NCBI RefSeq assembly: GCF_900142965.1
Contig: NZ_FRCQ01000020.1
Coordinates: forward strand, 1 to 64,000
DNA: 64,000 bases
Origin: Rhizobacter sp. OV335
GTDB taxonomy: Bacteria > Pseudomonadota > Gammaproteobacteria > Burkholderiales > Burkholderiaceae_C
Direction: 5' to 3'
The position numbers and the translations under genes were made by a program. The notes beneath the pieces were generated by a model. It ran no database searches, was not told where the DNA came from, and saw only the letters and a list, made by a program, of their open reading frames with translations. Shown piece after piece: positions 24,372-32,815 of this stretch (positions are counted from its first letter, which is position 1; every line of letters starts with the position of its first letter).

Positions 24372-25057
24372 GGCAAGCTGCCCTCGGGAGGCGCTGGAGC
24401 CGCAGCAGGCGGCAGGTTCCTTCCGGCCAGCCGCAGGGCGTCTTCCATCGCATCATCGCTCACGAAGCTCATGACGGGCCGCAGCACCGCCAGGCCCATC
24501 TGCATGTCGCCCGCATCGTCGCGCTCCACGAAGTGCACGACACGGTGCTTGCGCAAGTCGCGCAGCAGCGTCATGCGCTCGGTGGCCGAGTTCGGCAATC
24601 GATGCGCCAGCAGCGACACGACGGCTTGGGACAGCTCCTCGAGGCTGATGGCCAGTCGCTCGTCGACCAGTGGCCGTCGGCCCGTGAGCGCTTCGGTGTA
24701 GAGAAAGCGCAGCGCAATGACCGTGGCCACGAAATCGCGTGACAGACGGGCACGCAGCCGCTTCACGCCGTCTTCATCGTCCTCGCCGCCGCCTTCCCCG
24801 GGCGGGTACAGGCGCAGCAGCCGGGCCTCCGGGTCGTGCGCGAGCACGAAGCCCATGCAGCCGAACCACTCGCGCAGCAGCTGTTCGCACTGCAGTGCAT
24901 CGTCGTAATGCCTGGCTTCGGGCTGGGAGTAGTCGCGCCAGAGCACGCCGGTGGCCAGCAGACGCCCTGCCAGCTCGGCGAAGCGGGCGGCCTTCACGTT
25001 GCCGGCGCCTTCCGTGGAGAGACGCTGTTCGACGAAGTGGGCGAGCGATTGCGTCAT
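24368..25057 (-). CDS. jetB: Wadjet kleisin-associated (KITE-like) subunit JetB
   Basis: The 229-residue protein lies between jetA and jetC with ATGA/GTGA overlaps on both sides. Its winged-helix-rich sequence (LREWFGCMGFVLAHDPEARL; RFLYTEALTGRRPLVDERLA; ATERMTLLRDLRKHRVVHFV) fits the MukE/KITE-like JetB position. Such subunits bind the kleisin JetA and bridge it to the SMC heads. The family number is not certain by eye: DUF4194 is the usual label for type I, and other Wadjet types use different domains. The call rests partly on operon order. Confidence 0.85.
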   Translation of the reverse strand: MTQSLAHFVEQRLSTEGAGNVKAARFAELAGRLLATGVLWRDYSQPEARHYDDALQCEQLLREWFGCMGFVLAHDPEARLLRLYPPGEGGGEDDEDGVKRLRARLSRDFVATVIALRFLYTEALTGRRPLVDERLAISLEELSQAVVSLLAHRLPNSATERMTLLRDLRKHRVVHFVERDDAGDMQMGLAVLRPVMSFVSDDAMEDALRLAGRNLPPAAAPAPPEGSLP

Positions 25058-26490
25058 CTCGACGGGGGCTCCAACCGGTCCGTGGGCTGGACATCCAGCA
25101 CGTAGTTGTCCGCTGCGAAGAACTCGTTGCGAACCTGTGCGTCGGTCTTGCGGGCCCGCACGCGCAACTGGCGACCTTCCGCCGACCGCGCCGCTCCGAC
25201 GGCGTGCAGCACGCGCACGGCATCGGCCGCGGTGGCGACGGGCAGGACATCCAGTGCGACGGGGCCGTGCTCCAACAGCGGCAGCAAGCCCTTCAGCACG
25301 TCACGGTCGCTGAAGGCAAAAGCCTCTGCCTCGGCGCGGCGCAGCATCGCCAAGAGCCGGCTCTCATCGTCCACCACCAGCGGGGACTGCGCGGCATGGG
25401 CCGCTTCGCGGTCACGCAGTATCCAGCGCAGTACACCGCCGGGCAGACGGGCTTCGCAGGTCGCGAGGCGATCGGCCAGCGCGTCCAGCAGGGTGTCGCG
25501 CTGCGAATCCGGGCGCTCCTTCAACCAGGCCATCGTGCGGCCCAGCGCGGATTCGGCGCCGTAGTCCAAAGACAGCGCCTGCCGCAGCAGGCTGGTGAAG
25601 CGGCGCACGTAGTTGTTCATCTCCGAACGCAACATCGGCAGCTTGAGGCTGCACGCGGCCTCGACCATGTTCTCGATGCGGTCGGCCAGCCACAGCAGCG
25701 GGCTGCGGCCCTGCACTTCCTGCTCCAGCCAGGGCGCGCGCTGAAGGAGATGTCCATCGGCCTGGGCGCGCAGTTCGCCATCCAGCGCGCGCACCTCGTC
25801 CAGCGCCTCGACGATCTGGCCCCGGTGACGCTCGGCGGAGTCGGCCACCAGGCGCACCGCGTACTCATGCATGAAGCGCTTCTCGATGAAGTCGTTGAAC
25901 TCGCTCCAGGCCACCTTCTGCGCGAGGGCTTCTCGGGTCAGGCTCTGGATCAACTGGCGGAAGTACTCGATGTCGTCCTGCAGGTCTTGCACGACGCGGC
26001 TCGCGAATTCCTGTGCGTCCAGCAACTCGTCCGCATCGCGTGTGGCAATGAAGGCCGTCAGCGCCTTGCGCGCCGAGCGCATGTTGCGCTGGCGGGTCTT
26101 GGCACGCGAGTCGTCGAGGTTGGAGAAGGTCTCGCTGAAGGCCTTGCCGGCGCGGCTGAGCTTGAGCGTCGGCTTGAGATCGATGGGGTCGCGATAGTCC
26201 TCCAGCCAGCCATGGTCCTTGAGCTTGCGCAGAAGCTCGCCGGCGTAGGCCCGCTCCTCCTCGGGACGCACCGGTTGCTCCGCTTCGAAGGCTTGCGCGC
26301 GCAGCTGGGGATCGGCGAGTGCGCGCAAGATGATGTCGAGCACGACCTCGCGGGTCAGAGTTTCCGCATAGTCGGCGTTGGCCCCGTGCACGCGCTCGTG
26401 CAGCGCACGCAGCGCGGCCGTACACAGCGCGCGGTTGTCGTGCGTGAGCGGGCGGAAGAATTGCTCGCGAGGCGGTGTGAAGAACTGCAC
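25054..26490 (-). CDS. jetA: Wadjet kleisin subunit JetA
   Basis: The 478-residue protein starts at GTG (26490) with the pattern QFFTPPREQFFRPLTHDNRA, then TREVVLDIILRAL. Helical segments and a winged helix follow, and the C-terminus is consistent with kleisin binding to SMC heads (LRVRARKTDAQVRNEFFAAD). The N-terminal pattern looks closer to the JetA form annotated DUF5716 than to DUF3375, so the Wadjet subtype is left open. It is the first jet gene, 77 nt downstream of the TOPRIM-like gene on the same strand, and overlaps jetB by four bases. Confidence 0.85.
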   Translation of the reverse strand: MQFFTPPREQFFRPLTHDNRALCTAALRALHERVHGANADYAETLTREVVLDIILRALADPQLRAQAFEAEQPVRPEEERAYAGELLRKLKDHGWLEDYRDPIDLKPTLKLSRAGKAFSETFSNLDDSRAKTRQRNMRSARKALTAFIATRDADELLDAQEFASRVVQDLQDDIEYFRQLIQSLTREALAQKVAWSEFNDFIEKRFMHEYAVRLVADSAERHRGQIVEALDEVRALDGELRAQADGHLLQRAPWLEQEVQGRSPLLWLADRIENMVEAACSLKLPMLRSEMNNYVRRFTSLLRQALSLDYGAESALGRTMAWLKERPDSQRDTLLDALADRLATCEARLPGGVLRWILRDREAAHAAQSPLVVDDESRLLAMLRRAEAEAFAFSDRDVLKGLLPLLEHGPVALDVLPVATAADAVRVLHAVGAARSAEGRQLRVRARKTDAQVRNEFFAADNYVLDVQPTDRLEPPSR

Positions 26491-26567
26491 GGCGGTTTGA
26501 TCAGTTGTTCACGGCAACCGCACCGGCGAACGGCGCGACGAAGCAAGCTGCTTCATATGTTTGATGT

Positions 26568-27161
26568 TCAGCCTCGACCAGCGACATGGGTTTGCCACTC
26601 TTTGCACAGCTTGCGAAACGACCGGCTGTTGTCGAAGGCTTGTTGCAGATCGATGCGGGCGGAAAATGCAGGTTGATCCAGAATTTCGCTGTACGTACCG
26701 CTTTGCATGTGCTCCCTCATCCAGCCCTTGGCATTGCGAGGCGATTCGGCCAGGATTTTCTCCTCAGGGGCCAACGAAAACCCACGTGCCCCATGCAAGG
26801 AAGGCGCGGCGGCGATGAACCAGGCTTCGAACTCCCGGTTCGCCAGCACCACCGACAAGCGCTGATGCGGTATGTGCTGTTGTGCCCGTTGGTGAATTTC
26901 TCGGCCCAGGCTGGCAGGGCAGTCGTCATCGGCATCCAGCACGATCAGAACCCACCCATCGCGGCCACTCTTGGCCGCTGCCAGAAGCAGCTGTCTGCGA
27001 AATTCATCGTCCTTGTTCAGAAACTTGTCGCGCCGAACCCGGATGGGTTGCAGCAGGTTGACCAGCGCAGCCGGTTCCCGTTCCGAAGCCAGTCTTCGCA
27101 ACAAGATCGGCAACGCGGAAACCTCTCCGTCGCCCTCCACGATCGATGCGATCGAGATCAC
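26568..27161 (-). CDS. DUF4276-type TOPRIM-like protein
   Basis: The 197-residue protein begins MISIASIVEGDGEVSALPIL. The E..GDGE segment (E9, E13) followed by GWVLIVLDADDDCP (77-80) is the TOPRIM acidic pattern seen in OLD-type nucleases and topoisomerases. VVLANREFEAWFIAAAPSLH is typical of DUF4276. It is probably a nuclease or nuclease-like effector. It starts at GTG 27161, overlapping the stop of the upstream ATPase gene by four bases (GTGA), which makes a tightly coupled two-gene unit. Comparable ATPase plus TOPRIM pairs include PARIS (AriA-AriB), and OLD fuses both parts. Specific activity is inference. Confidence 0.82.
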   Translation of the reverse strand: MISIASIVEGDGEVSALPILLRRLASEREPAALVNLLQPIRVRRDKFLNKDDEFRRQLLLAAAKSGRDGWVLIVLDADDDCPASLGREIHQRAQQHIPHQRLSVVLANREFEAWFIAAAPSLHGARGFSLAPEEKILAESPRNAKGWMREHMQSGTYSEILDQPAFSARIDLQQAFDNSRSFRKLCKEWQTHVAGRG

Positions 27162-28363
27162 GACCGGGCCTCGCCGAAGAGCTCTGTCTGGCTTGCGCTC
27201 TGCTGCGCGATGATGTCGCGATCGGGGGCCAGCTGATTCATGCGCAGAAGCTCTCCGGCGGAAAACAGGTGATTGCGCAGTACTTGGCGAGAGGCTTCGT
27301 CCAATGGCGCAATTTTCGTCTCCCCGCCTTCCGAGACGACGGAGATGATGGAATCGGCATCGATGCCGCGGTCATCCAGCAGGTCAGGGCTGTGACTTGT
27401 CACCAGGACTTGCGTGTGGTTGGCGGCATGCACCAGCACCTCGCGCAAGGCGGCGCTGGCCGCAGGATGCAGCGCAGTTTCGGGCTCTTCAATGCCGATC
27501 AACGTCGGCGAGTAGTCGACGTTGCTTTGCAGCAGTGCCGTCATCACGCCGAGCGCTCGCAGCGTGCCATCGGACATGTTCTGCGCCAGAAATTTCCAAG
27601 GATGTTTGGCACCCGCCATTTCCTGTCGAAACTCCAGCGTTTCCATGGGGCCGATGGACTTGCGCTCCATGCCGTGCACCATGGGCACCACCGATTGAAG
27701 ATACTCTTCGATGGTCTTCACGCGATCGGGCGCAACACGCTCCAGATGCCCGATCACGCTGGCGATGTTCTCGCCAGCGGGCTTGAGCAAGCGACCGTCC
27801 TGCGGCTTTTGAAGTTCCCGCATCAGCTCGGGATTCAGGTTGTAGAAACCCATCGCAGTCAATGTGTCGAATACTGGCCTGAATGCCGTGAAGCCGGATG
27901 CCGCTACCAAGGCAAGTCGGTCTGCCGTCACCGACGGGAAGGTGGGTTCGCTGCTGTCGCGCAGCTGGCCCTTGGAAATGCGGAAGAAGGGGCCTTTGCC
28001 GATTCCGGTGATGACGCATTCTTCGTGCTGCACTTCATAACCGCCACTGGCCATCGCACCGATGTCGAAGGCATATCGCCCCTCACGACCATCTCGCAGG
28101 CGAAATTCAAGTCGAATGCCGAAATGCGTCGGATGGCCACTGGAGCGGCGGCGCACTTCGTTCAAGCCGCCACGCGCGTTGATGGCGCTGTCCAGGGATC
28201 CGGCCAACGCGTCTCGAACAAAGTGCAGAGCGTCCAGAAAATTGCTTTTTCCGGCGCCGTTGTGACCGACCAGGTAGGTCAGAGGGAGCAAGCGAACATC
28301 ACAATGGCCGATGCTCTTGTAGTTGCGAAGCACCACACGCCGAATGCAAACTGTCTGGGCCAT
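27158..28363 (-). CDS. ABC-type AAA ATPase (AAA_21/COG4637-like), defence-pair partner
   Basis: The 401-residue protein has a single ABC/SMC-type ATPase domain with a helical insertion. Walker A is VGHNGAGKSNFLDAL (32-46), the signature region AQNMSDGTLRALGVM, Walker B LIGIEEPETALHP, and the switch histidine lies in LVTSHSPDLLD. This is the OLD/RecF-like layout without a fused nuclease; the TOPRIM part is the overlapping next gene. The ATG at 28363 with GAGAGG 6 bases upstream is preferred over an in-frame start at 28438. It lies 124 nt downstream of yicC on the same strand and is the first gene of the defence run. Its promoter is expected in 28364-28487. Confidence 0.88.
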   Translation of the reverse strand: MAQTVCIRRVVLRNYKSIGHCDVRLLPLTYLVGHNGAGKSNFLDALHFVRDALAGSLDSAINARGGLNEVRRRSSGHPTHFGIRLEFRLRDGREGRYAFDIGAMASGGYEVQHEECVITGIGKGPFFRISKGQLRDSSEPTFPSVTADRLALVAASGFTAFRPVFDTLTAMGFYNLNPELMRELQKPQDGRLLKPAGENIASVIGHLERVAPDRVKTIEEYLQSVVPMVHGMERKSIGPMETLEFRQEMAGAKHPWKFLAQNMSDGTLRALGVMTALLQSNVDYSPTLIGIEEPETALHPAASAALREVLVHAANHTQVLVTSHSPDLLDDRGIDADSIISVVSEGGETKIAPLDEASRQVLRNHLFSAGELLRMNQLAPDRDIIAQQSASQTELFGEARS

Positions 28364-28487
28364 GTAAACCTCTCTGTCTTGAAGGAGTCGTGGCGGATGT
28401 GCTTGCAAGGGCGGCCTCTCGCCGAGCATGTTTGCCACGCGCGTGCCCAGGGACGCGGCACAGGGCCGGCATGAACTGCAGCAGACC

Positions 28488-29432
28488 TTACTCCAGGTTC
28501 TGCACCTGCTCCCGCAACTGCTCGATCGCGACCTTCATCTCCACCGAGATGTTGGTCAGCTCCAGCGTCGAGGCCTTCGAGCCCAGCGTGTTGGCCTCGC
28601 GCAGCAGCTCCTGGATCAGGAAATCCAGCCGCTTGCCGACCTCGCCGCCCGCCTTCAGCAGCCGGGCGATCTCTTCCAGGTGGGCGCGCAGGCGGGCCAG
28701 TTCCTCGGCCACGTCGATGCGGATCGCATAGGCCGCGGCCTCGTTCAGCGCGCGGTCCTGCAGCGCCTCGCGAGCGATGCTCTGGGTCGCGCCGGTCACG
28801 TCGAGCGCCTCCTGCCAGCGCTCGACGAAGCGCTGCTGCTGGCGCTGCACCGCGGCCGGCACCAGCGGCTCGGCCTGAGTCGCCAGTTCGCGCAGGCGCT
28901 TCACGCGGTCCATCAGCACCGCCACCAGCTTCTCGCCTTCGCGCTCGCGCGCTTCCGCCAGGCCGTCGATGCAGCGCCGCGCGGCGTCGAGCGCCGCTTC
29001 GTCCAGGTGCTCGGCCGCCGAGCCTGTCTTGCACCACTGCAAGACCTCGTGCACCGACAGCGGCTGCGCCTTCGGCAGCCAGCTCTGCACCGTGCTCTCG
29101 ATACGGCTCAACCGGTTCAGCTGGTCCGGCTGCGGCGTCGGCCAGGCCGATTCGGTTTCCCGATGGGTGTTCAGCCGCAGCTCGACCTTGCCGCGCCGGA
29201 AGCGCTTGGTGATCAGGTCGCGCAGCACCGGCTCCAGCGAGCGGAATTCATCCGGCAGGCGCAGGCTCAGGTCGAGGAAGCGGTTGTTGACGGAACGCAG
29301 TTCCACCATCACGCTGGTCAGCGAGGTCGCAGGCGACCGGGCGGCGGAAGCATCTGCCGCCACCGTGCTATCTGTGGCGGTTTGCGCCCCGGAGGTGGCG
29401 CTTGCGTACCCGGTCATGCTGTAGACTGGCAT
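28488..29432 (-). CDS. yicC: YicC-family endoribonuclease
   Basis: The 314-residue protein has the N-terminal YicC domain starting MPVYSMTGYAS and continuing VELRSVNNRFLDLSLRLPDE. The C-terminal DUF1732 part carries AAYAIRIDVAEELARLRAHL, KRLDFLIQELLREANTLGSK and VEMKVAIEQLREQVQNLE. YicC proteins are hexameric RNases. A run of about 27 Ala/Thr/Ser-rich residues between MTGYAS and VELRSVN is an insertion relative to the common form. Normally gmk follows directly; here an accessory island separates them. It is divergent from the kinase gene with 28 nt between start codons. Confidence 0.94.
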   Translation of the reverse strand: MPVYSMTGYASATSGAQTATDSTVAADASAARSPATSLTSVMVELRSVNNRFLDLSLRLPDEFRSLEPVLRDLITKRFRRGKVELRLNTHRETESAWPTPQPDQLNRLSRIESTVQSWLPKAQPLSVHEVLQWCKTGSAAEHLDEAALDAARRCIDGLAEAREREGEKLVAVLMDRVKRLRELATQAEPLVPAAVQRQQQRFVERWQEALDVTGATQSIAREALQDRALNEAAAYAIRIDVAEELARLRAHLEEIARLLKAGGEVGKRLDFLIQELLREANTLGSKASTLELTNISVEMKVAIEQLREQVQNLE

Positions 29433-29460
29433 TCAATTTATCGCATTGCAAAATCCGATT

Positions 29461-30429
29461 ATGTCAAAGCCAAAACCTGCTCCGTTGCCATCGGGCACGG
29501 TCGTCGGTGGCTACCAGGTCATCAAGAAGCTGGCAGCGGGTGGCTTTGGCGTCGTCTACCTCGCCGAAGACTCCGACCGGCACCTGGTCGCCATCAAGGA
29601 ATACCTGCCCTCCTCGCTGGCCGAGCGAGCGCCGGGTGAACTGACGCCACGCGTCAAGCCCGAGAAGCAGCCGCTGTACCGCCTGGGGCTGAAGAGCTTC
29701 TTCGAAGAAGGCCGTTCACTCGCGCAGATCAGCCACCCGAGCGTGGTCAGCGTGCTGAACTTCTTCCGCGAGAACGAAACCGTTTACATGGTGATGAACT
29801 ACCTGCAGGGCGACACGCTGCAGGATTTCATCGTCACCGCGCGCGACCTGAAGCGCGACAAGGTGTTCCGCGAGTCCACCATCCGCAGCCTGTTCGACGA
29901 GATCCTGCGCGGCTTGCGCATCGTGCACCAGCACAAGATGCTGCACCTGGACATCAAGCCGGCCAACATCTTCATCACGAACGAGAACAAGGCGGTGCTG
30001 CTCGACTTCGGCGCGGCGCGCGAAGTGCTGAGCAAGGAAGGCAACTTCATCCGCCCGATGTACACGCCCGGCTTCGCCGCGCCCGAGATGTACCGCCGCG
30101 ACGGCACGCTCGGCCCCTGGACCGACATCTACGCGATCGGCGCCTGCATCTACGCCTGCATGCAGGGCTATCCGCCCAACGATTCCCCGCAACGCATCGA
30201 GAAAGACCGCCTCGCGCTGTCGCTCTCGCGGCTGCGCAACGTCTATTCCGACAACCTCATTGAAGTAACCGAGTGGTGCATGTCGCTGGATCCCTTGTCG
30301 CGCCCGCAAAGCGTTTTTGCCCTTCAGAAGGAACTGGCGCGCGAGACCGAACGGCGCTACACCAAGCTCAGCTTCAGTGAACGACTGAAGTTGCAGCTCG
30401 AAAACCTCACGACCGGCGCGAAGGGCTGA
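29461..30429 (+). CDS. Cytosolic Ser/Thr protein kinase (HLD type)
   Basis: The 322-residue kinase domain has no membrane segment. Motifs: glycine loop AAGGFGVVY (25-33), K46 in VAIKEYLP, catalytic loop HLDIKPANI (162-170) and LDFGAAREV (181-189). It has HLD instead of HRD, a non-RD variant common in this bacterial subgroup. The ATG at 29461 (MSKPKPAP) is preferred to a TTG 15 bases earlier. It precedes a PP2C phosphatase gene by 4 nt and forms a kinase/phosphatase pair placed between yicC and rph, an arrangement recurrent in Burkholderiales. Substrates are unknown. It is unrelated in layout to the TPR kinases at 256-5042. Confidence 0.92.
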   Translation: MSKPKPAPLPSGTVVGGYQVIKKLAAGGFGVVYLAEDSDRHLVAIKEYLPSSLAERAPGELTPRVKPEKQPLYRLGLKSFFEEGRSLAQISHPSVVSVLNFFRENETVYMVMNYLQGDTLQDFIVTARDLKRDKVFRESTIRSLFDEILRGLRIVHQHKMLHLDIKPANIFITNENKAVLLDFGAAREVLSKEGNFIRPMYTPGFAAPEMYRRDGTLGPWTDIYAIGACIYACMQGYPPNDSPQRIEKDRLALSLSRLRNVYSDNLIEVTEWCMSLDPLSRPQSVFALQKELARETERRYTKLSFSERLKLQLENLTTGAKG

Positions 30430-30433
30430 GGTC

Positions 30434-31348
30434 ATGCGATTCACCGTGTACCAGGTCAGCCGCAAGGGTGGCCGCGAGAAGAACGAAGACCGCATGGGCT
30501 ATTGCTACACGCGGGATTCGGGGTTGTTTGCCCTGGCCGACGGCATGGGCGGCCACCCGGAAGGCGAGGTCGCCTCGCAGCTCGCGCTGCAGACCCTCGC
30601 CGCGATGTACCAGCGCGATGCCAAGCCGACGCTGAAGGAGCCGATGCGCTTCCTGCACGAGGCCATCATCGCCGGCCACCACCAGCTGCTGCGCTACGCC
30701 ACCCAGAAGGCGCTGATCGACACGCCGCGCACCACCGTCGTCGCCTGCGTGCTGCAGGGCAACAACGCGTACTGGGCGCATTGCGGCGATTCGCGCCTGT
30801 ACCTCGTGCGCGGCGACAAGCTGGTCGCCCGCACCCGCGACCACTCGTACTCCGAACTGCAGGAAACGCTCAGCCACGTCGTGCCGATGGGCGAGCGCTT
30901 CAACCGCAACGTGCTGTTCACCTGCCTGGGCAGCCCGGGCAAGCCGGTGGTCGACACCGTCGGCCCGCTGGTGCTGCAAAGCGGCGACCGCCTGCTGCTG
31001 TGCTCCGACGGCCTGTGGGGCACGGTCACCGATGCGACGATCACCGAGCAGCTGGCGCGCAACACGCTGGCCGACGCGGTGCCCGAGCTGGTCGAGCAGG
31101 CGCTGCGCAACGGCGGCGCGAAGAGCGACAACGTGACGGTGCTGGCCGTCGAATGGGAATCGGCCGAAGACAACGACAGCAACGGCGGCATCTCCACCGA
31201 CACGCTGGGCGAAGAGGTCTTCGCGTCGACCATCCAGGCGAGCGTGCTGGGCCAGGAAGCGCCCGACGAACTCGACGATGCCGAGATCGAGCGCTCGATC
31301 AAGGAAATCAACGAGGCGATCCGCCGGTCGTCGCAAAAAAAGCCCTGA
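30434..31348 (+). CDS. PP2C-family Ser/Thr phosphatase
   Basis: The 304-residue metal-dependent phosphatase shows [62 protein letters not shown] and [12 protein letters not shown], the complete PP2C aspartate set. An acidic C-terminal tail of about 60 residues ([12 protein letters not shown], then [19 protein letters not shown]) lies beyond the catalytic domain and may be regulatory. It is coupled to the kinase 4 nt upstream and presumably reverses its phosphorylation. Rph follows after 130 nt. Confidence 0.93.
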   Translation: MRFTVYQVSRKGGREKNEDRMGYCYTRDSGLFALADGMGGHPEGEVASQLALQTLAAMYQRDAKPTLKEPMRFLHEAIIAGHHQLLRYATQKALIDTPRTTVVACVLQGNNAYWAHCGDSRLYLVRGDKLVARTRDHSYSELQETLSHVVPMGERFNRNVLFTCLGSPGKPVVDTVGPLVLQSGDRLLLCSDGLWGTVTDATITEQLARNTLADAVPELVEQALRNGGAKSDNVTVLAVEWESAEDNDSNGGISTDTLGEEVFASTIQASVLGQEAPDELDDAEIERSIKEINEAIRRSSQKKP

Positions 31349-31478
31349 CGGCACGCCGGGCGCGTCCCGGCGTAAGCTTCGGCATCGTTCGCCCCCGAGT
31401 CCGCTCGCGCCCGCCGCGATGCGGACTTTGTCTTTCACGACACCACCTTCGTCGCACCACCTTCACCGCTGCACACCC

Positions 31479-32204
31479 ATGAGCTTCATCCGCACCCAAG
31501 GCCGCGCCGCCGACGCGCTTCGCCCCGTCAGCATCCGCCGCCATTTCACGAAGCACGCCGAAGGCTCGGTGCTGGTGTCGTTCGGCGACACCCAGGTGCT
31601 GTGCACCGCGTCGGTCGAAGAGAAGGTGCCGCCGCACAAGCGCGGCAGCGGCGAGGGCTGGGTGACGGCCGAATACGGCATGCTGCCGCGCGCCACGCAC
31701 ACCCGCAGCGACCGCGAGGCGGCGCGCGGCAAGCAGAGCGGGCGCACGCAGGAGATCCAGCGCCTGATCGGCCGTTCGCTGCGCTGCGTGTTCGACCTGA
31801 AGAAGCTCGGCGAGCGCAGCATCCACCTCGACTGCGACGTGATCCAGGCAGACGGCGGCACGCGCACCGCGGCGATCACCGGCGCCTACGTGGCGGCGCA
31901 CGACGCCGTCGGCTGGCTGCAGCGCAAGGGCCTGATCGTCGAATCGCCGATCCGCGATGCGGTGGCCGCGATCTCGGTCGGCATCGTCGACGGCACGCCG
32001 CTGCTCGACCTGGAGTACATCGAAGACTCGGCCTGCGACACCGACATGAACGTCGTGATGACCGCCGCAGGCGGCTTCGTCGAGGTGCAGGGCACGGCCG
32101 AGGGCGCGGCCTTCTCGCGCGACGAGATGAGCGCGCTGCTGGGCCTGGCCGACAAGGGCATCCGCGACCTGGTGGCCGCGCAGCGGGCCGCGCTGGCGGG
32201 TTGA
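31479..32204 (+). CDS. rph: Ribonuclease PH
   Basis: The 241-residue phosphorolytic exoribonuclease trims tRNA 3' ends. Conserved blocks: [77 protein letters not shown] and [20 protein letters not shown]. Active-site arginines and the phosphate site are intact and length is standard. The ATG at 31479 is chosen from conservation; a longer in-frame opening upstream overlaps the phosphatase and is not coding. rdgB starts 5 nt after its stop. Confidence 0.97.
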   Translation: MSFIRTQGRAADALRPVSIRRHFTKHAEGSVLVSFGDTQVLCTASVEEKVPPHKRGSGEGWVTAEYGMLPRATHTRSDREAARGKQSGRTQEIQRLIGRSLRCVFDLKKLGERSIHLDCDVIQADGGTRTAAITGAYVAAHDAVGWLQRKGLIVESPIRDAVAAISVGIVDGTPLLDLEYIEDSACDTDMNVVMTAAGGFVEVQGTAEGAAFSRDEMSALLGLADKGIRDLVAAQRAALAG

Positions 32205-32209
32205 AGACG

Positions 32210-32815
32210 ATGCGGCTCGTGCTCGCGTCGAACAACGCGAAGAAGCTCGGCGAGCTGCAGGCGCTGTTCGCGCCGCTGGCCATCGAGCTGGTCACGCAGG
32301 GCTCGCTGGGCATTCCGGAGGCCGAGGAGCCGTACCTCACCTTTGTCGAGAACGCGCTGACGAAGGCCCGGCACGCCGCGCGCGCGGCCGATGCCGCGGC
32401 GATCGCCGACGATTCGGGCTTGTGCGTCGATGCGCTGAAGGGCGCGCCCGGCGTGCTGTCGGCGCGCTATGCGACGCTGTTCGGCCAGCCGAAGAGCGAT
32501 GGCGACAACAACCGCGTGCTGCTCGAGCAGATGCACGGGCGCGACGACCGGCGTGCCCGCTTCGTCAGCGCGCTGGTCGCGGTGCGCGAGGCCGACGACC
32601 CCGAGCCGCTGATCGCCTTCGGCCGCTGGAACGGCGAGCTGCTGCGCGAGCGCGCGGGCGAGGGCGGCTTCGGCTACGACCCGTTGATGTTCATCCCGTC
32701 GCTCGGCCGCTCGGTGGCGCAGTTGAGCGCCGACGAGAAGAACCGTGTCAGCCACCGTGCGATCGCATCGCAGCAGATGCTGGCGCTGATGCGCGAGGTG
32801 TGGCACCTTGGCTGA
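32210..32815 (+). CDS. rdgB: Inosine/xanthosine triphosphate pyrophosphatase (RdgB/HAM1)
   Basis: The 201-residue nucleotide-pool sanitiser hydrolyses ITP, dITP and XTP. Motifs: LVLASNNAKKLGELQALF, YLTFVENALTKARHAA, AIADDSGLCVDALKGAPGVL, GEGGFGYDPLMFIPSLGRSV and EKNRVSHRAIA, all normal. The start at 32210 is 5 nt after the rph stop. Its end overlaps the hemW TTG start by 8 nt, consistent with one rph-rdgB-hemW transcript. Confidence 0.97.
   Translation: MRLVLASNNAKKLGELQALFAPLAIELVTQGSLGIPEAEEPYLTFVENALTKARHAARAADAAAIADDSGLCVDALKGAPGVLSARYATLFGQPKSDGDNNRVLLEQMHGRDDRRARFVSALVAVREADDPEPLIAFGRWNGELLRERAGEGGFGYDPLMFIPSLGRSVAQLSADEKNRVSHRAIASQQMLALMREVWHLG

Noticed and set aside
12656-28487. Island as an integrated prophage or conjugative element
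   Set aside because: No integrase, transposase, relaxase or phage structural gene and no flanking direct repeat was found by eye. The tRNAs show no split or duplicated 3' end that would mark an attachment site.
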